The notes beneath the pieces were generated by a model that saw only the letters and a list, made by a program, of their open reading frames with translations, did not search any database and was not told the origin of the DNA. A stretch of 64,000 bases of DNA from Thalassovita sp. (GTDB taxonomy: Bacteria; Pseudomonadota; Alphaproteobacteria; Rhodobacterales; Rhodobacteraceae): contig NZ_OY829290.1 in NCBI RefSeq assembly GCF_963691685.1, positions 1,364,001-1,428,000 of the forward strand, read 5' to 3'. Position 1 is the stretch's first letter. Every line of letters begins with the position of its first letter. A program made the translations under genes and the position numbers. Shown here one piece after another: positions 62,461 through 64,000 of this stretch.

Positions 62461-63507
62461 ATGGCAAAAGTAACGCTAGACGGAATCCGGAAGGTTTACC
62501 CAAACGGATTTGAGGCCGTCAAACCCAGTTCCTTCGACATCCCCGACGGGGAGTTTGTGGTACTGGTTGGCCCTTCGGGCTGTGGCAAGTCCACCCTGTT
62601 GCGGATGATCGCCGGTCTGGAAGACATCAGTGAAGGGGCGCTGAGCATTGGCGACCGTGTGGTCAATGACGTTGATCCGGCGGATCGCAACATTGCGATG
62701 GTGTTCCAGAACTACGCGCTTTATCCGCATATGACCGTGGCCAAGAATATGGGCTACGGGCTGAAAAACCGCGGTGTCTCCAAGGCGGAGATTGAGCGTA
62801 AGGTGGCTGAGGCTGCTGAGATGCTGGATCTTTCGGCGCTGCTGGACCGCCGACCCAGTCAGCTGTCCGGTGGTCAGCGTCAGCGGGTGGCAATGGGGCG
62901 CGCGATCGTGCGGAACCCGGATCTGTTCCTGTTTGATGAACCGCTCTCCAACCTCGACGCCAAGCTGCGCAACCAGATGCGGATCGAAATCCGCGCCCTG
63001 CAGCGCCGCCTTGGTGTCACGGCGATCTATGTAACCCACGATCAGGTCGAAGCCATGACCATGGCAGATCGCATCATCGTTCTGAACGGCGGTGTGATTG
63101 AACAGATCGGCACCCCGACCGAGATCTATGAAAACCCGGCCTCAACCTTCGTGGCGGGCTTCATGGGCGCCCCGCCGATGAACCTGCTGAAAGCCAAGGT
63201 CAACGGTGCAGGCACGGCTGAGGTGACCGATGGGCTGTCCTTCCCTGCGCCGGCAGGGGCCAGCGGCAATGTGCTGGTTGGTATCCGCCCCGAAGATCTG
63301 GAGATTGCCGAAGATGGCGACATGCAGATGGAGGTGAAAATCGTGGAGGAACTGGGCGCCAACCGGTTGTTGCACGGTGATCTGGGCGGTCAGGACTTCT
63401 CGGTCTCGGTGCCCAAACAGCAAGAGGTGGCCGAGGGCCAGATTGCGCTTCGGATCAAATCCGGTGAACCGCATGTCTTCGACGCCAACAGTGGCCGCCG
63501 TTTGTGA
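62461..63507 (+). CDS. ugpC: Glycerol-3-phosphate ABC transporter ATPase
   Basis: This 348-residue protein has Walker A LVGPSGCGKSTLLRMI near residue 37, signature LSGGQRQRVAMGRAIV, Walker B LFLFDEPLSNLDAKLR and the C-terminal TOBE domain of MalK/UgpC-type ATPases. It powers uptake through UgpAE. The stop overlaps the next start (GTGA). Confidence 0.92.
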   Translation: MAKVTLDGIRKVYPNGFEAVKPSSFDIPDGEFVVLVGPSGCGKSTLLRMIAGLEDISEGALSIGDRVVNDVDPADRNIAMVFQNYALYPHMTVAKNMGYGLKNRGVSKAEIERKVAEAAEMLDLSALLDRRPSQLSGGQRQRVAMGRAIVRNPDLFLFDEPLSNLDAKLRNQMRIEIRALQRRLGVTAIYVTHDQVEAMTMADRIIVLNGGVIEQIGTPTEIYENPASTFVAGFMGAPPMNLLKAKVNGAGTAEVTDGLSFPAPAGASGNVLVGIRPEDLEIAEDGDMQMEVKIVEELGANRLLHGDLGGQDFSVSVPKQQEVAEGQIALRIKSGEPHVFDANSGRRL

Positions 63508-64000
63508 GCCATGAGGTGACCGAAACGGTACAGAAACTGCCAGCTGTGTCTGAGGCGCAGCTGGCAGAGATCCGCGCCGCCGATCGCACAGGCGCGGCGC
63601 ATCGCAATTTGTTGGCCGCAGTGCCAGCAATGCAAATGCTGGAGGTTGGCGGATCAACGGCCGCGCAGGTTTTGCCTGCTTCCTTCAACATCGCAGCCTG
63701 GAATGTCGAACGCGGGTTGTTCCCCGACAGATGTGCAGCGGCCTTGGCGCCGTATGTGCCACAGGTGGTCCTGCTCAGCGAGGTGGACAACGGCATGGCC
63801 CGCACCGGTCAGGCCAATACCACCGCCGAAATGGCGGCCGCCATGGGGATGCGCTACGCCTATGGTGTAGAGTTTTTGGAGATGGATCTGGGCGGCGTGG
63901 TCGAACGGCAGTTTTGCCGCGATGATTTCAACGCTTTGGGGTTTCACGGCAATGCCATCCTGTCGGCTGTGCCCTTCACGCGTCTGGCGCTGATGCGTCT
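63504..64000 (+). CDS. Endonuclease/exonuclease/phosphatase-family protein (3' end cut by window)
   Basis: A GTG start overlaps the ugpC stop. The translation reads through to the window end with FNIAAWNVERGLF, VLLSEVDNGMARTG and GFHGNAILS, the first catalytic motifs of the EEP fold. In this operon it may free phosphate or glycerol phosphate from imported or lipid-derived diesters rather than act on DNA; this is inference. At least 165 residues are visible. Confidence 0.8.
   Translation, partial: MSHEVTETVQKLPAVSEAQLAEIRAADRTGAAHRNLLAAVPAMQMLEVGGSTAAQVLPASFNIAAWNVERGLFPDRCAAALAPYVPQVVLLSEVDNGMARTGQANTTAEMAAAMGMRYAYGVEFLEMDLGGVVERQFCRDDFNALGFHGNAILSAVPFTRLALMR

Noticed and set aside
1..64000. 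CRISPR arrays
   Set aside because: No regularly spaced short repeats were seen; the repeats present are two leaders, IS ends and operators.

Overview
The window looks like a Rhodobacterales (roseobacter-group) alphaproteobacterial chromosome. Supporting signs are high GC, the tolC neighbourhood with an isoaspartyl-methyltransferase-like gene in front and a PopZ-like DUF2497 gene behind, an MmcB-type repair gene, cobyric acid synthase, and a tRNA-His with A73 and no G-1, a known alphaproteobacterial deviation. Two halves meet at a tRNA-Cys gene (41048-41121).

Left half, 1-41050: the right-hand part of an integrative and conjugative element (ICE). A tyrosine integrase (39948-40979) reads toward the 3' end of tRNA-Cys. 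From left to right the element carries: (a) a restriction locus with a NERD-helicase, a C5-cytosine methyltransferase, an MvaI/BcnI-family nuclease and a MutY/EndoIII-fold glycosylase with a Mig-like tyrosine; (b) a probable leading region, where ArdC and five small proteins sit behind two copies of a structured leader of about 300 bp; (c) a palindrome-rich gap (8111-8284), the best oriT candidate, then MobC-like, VirD2-like relaxase and VirD4 genes; (d) a possible defence island with a GIY-YIG protein, a small protein, a zinc-hook SMC/Rad50-like ATPase and a HEPN-like protein; (e) a complete VirB-type secretion operon on the minus strand (27405-16590); (f) an IS66 element nested in a decayed IS3 element; (g) a four-gene operon (aminotransferase, PanB-like, EamA exporter, epimerase) that looks like small-molecule biosynthesis, followed by a convergent LysR gene and a decayed IS5-family copy; (h) control genes (XRE and ribbon-helix-helix) and the integrase. 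Shared operator-like palindromes tie together the mob gap, the virB promoter and the regulator promoters. The left end of the element is not in view.

Right half, 41122-64000: ordinary chromosome. It holds a LysR/metallo-hydrolase pair, tolC region, cobQ, efp, an ABC-F ATPase, ygfZ, a glycosyltransferase whose 3' end overlaps a convergent MsbA-like exporter gene, a tyrosine phosphatase, a class V aminotransferase, mmcB, tRNA-His, and a LacI-controlled ugpBAEC operon for glycerol-3-phosphate uptake. A phosphoesterase-family gene starts inside the ugpC stop and runs off the window.

The most interesting parts are the duplicated structured leaders in front of anti-restriction and small leading-region genes (possible single-stranded-DNA promoters), the zinc-hook ATPase/HEPN cluster, the restriction locus with its own mismatch glycosylase, and the PanB-like operon.
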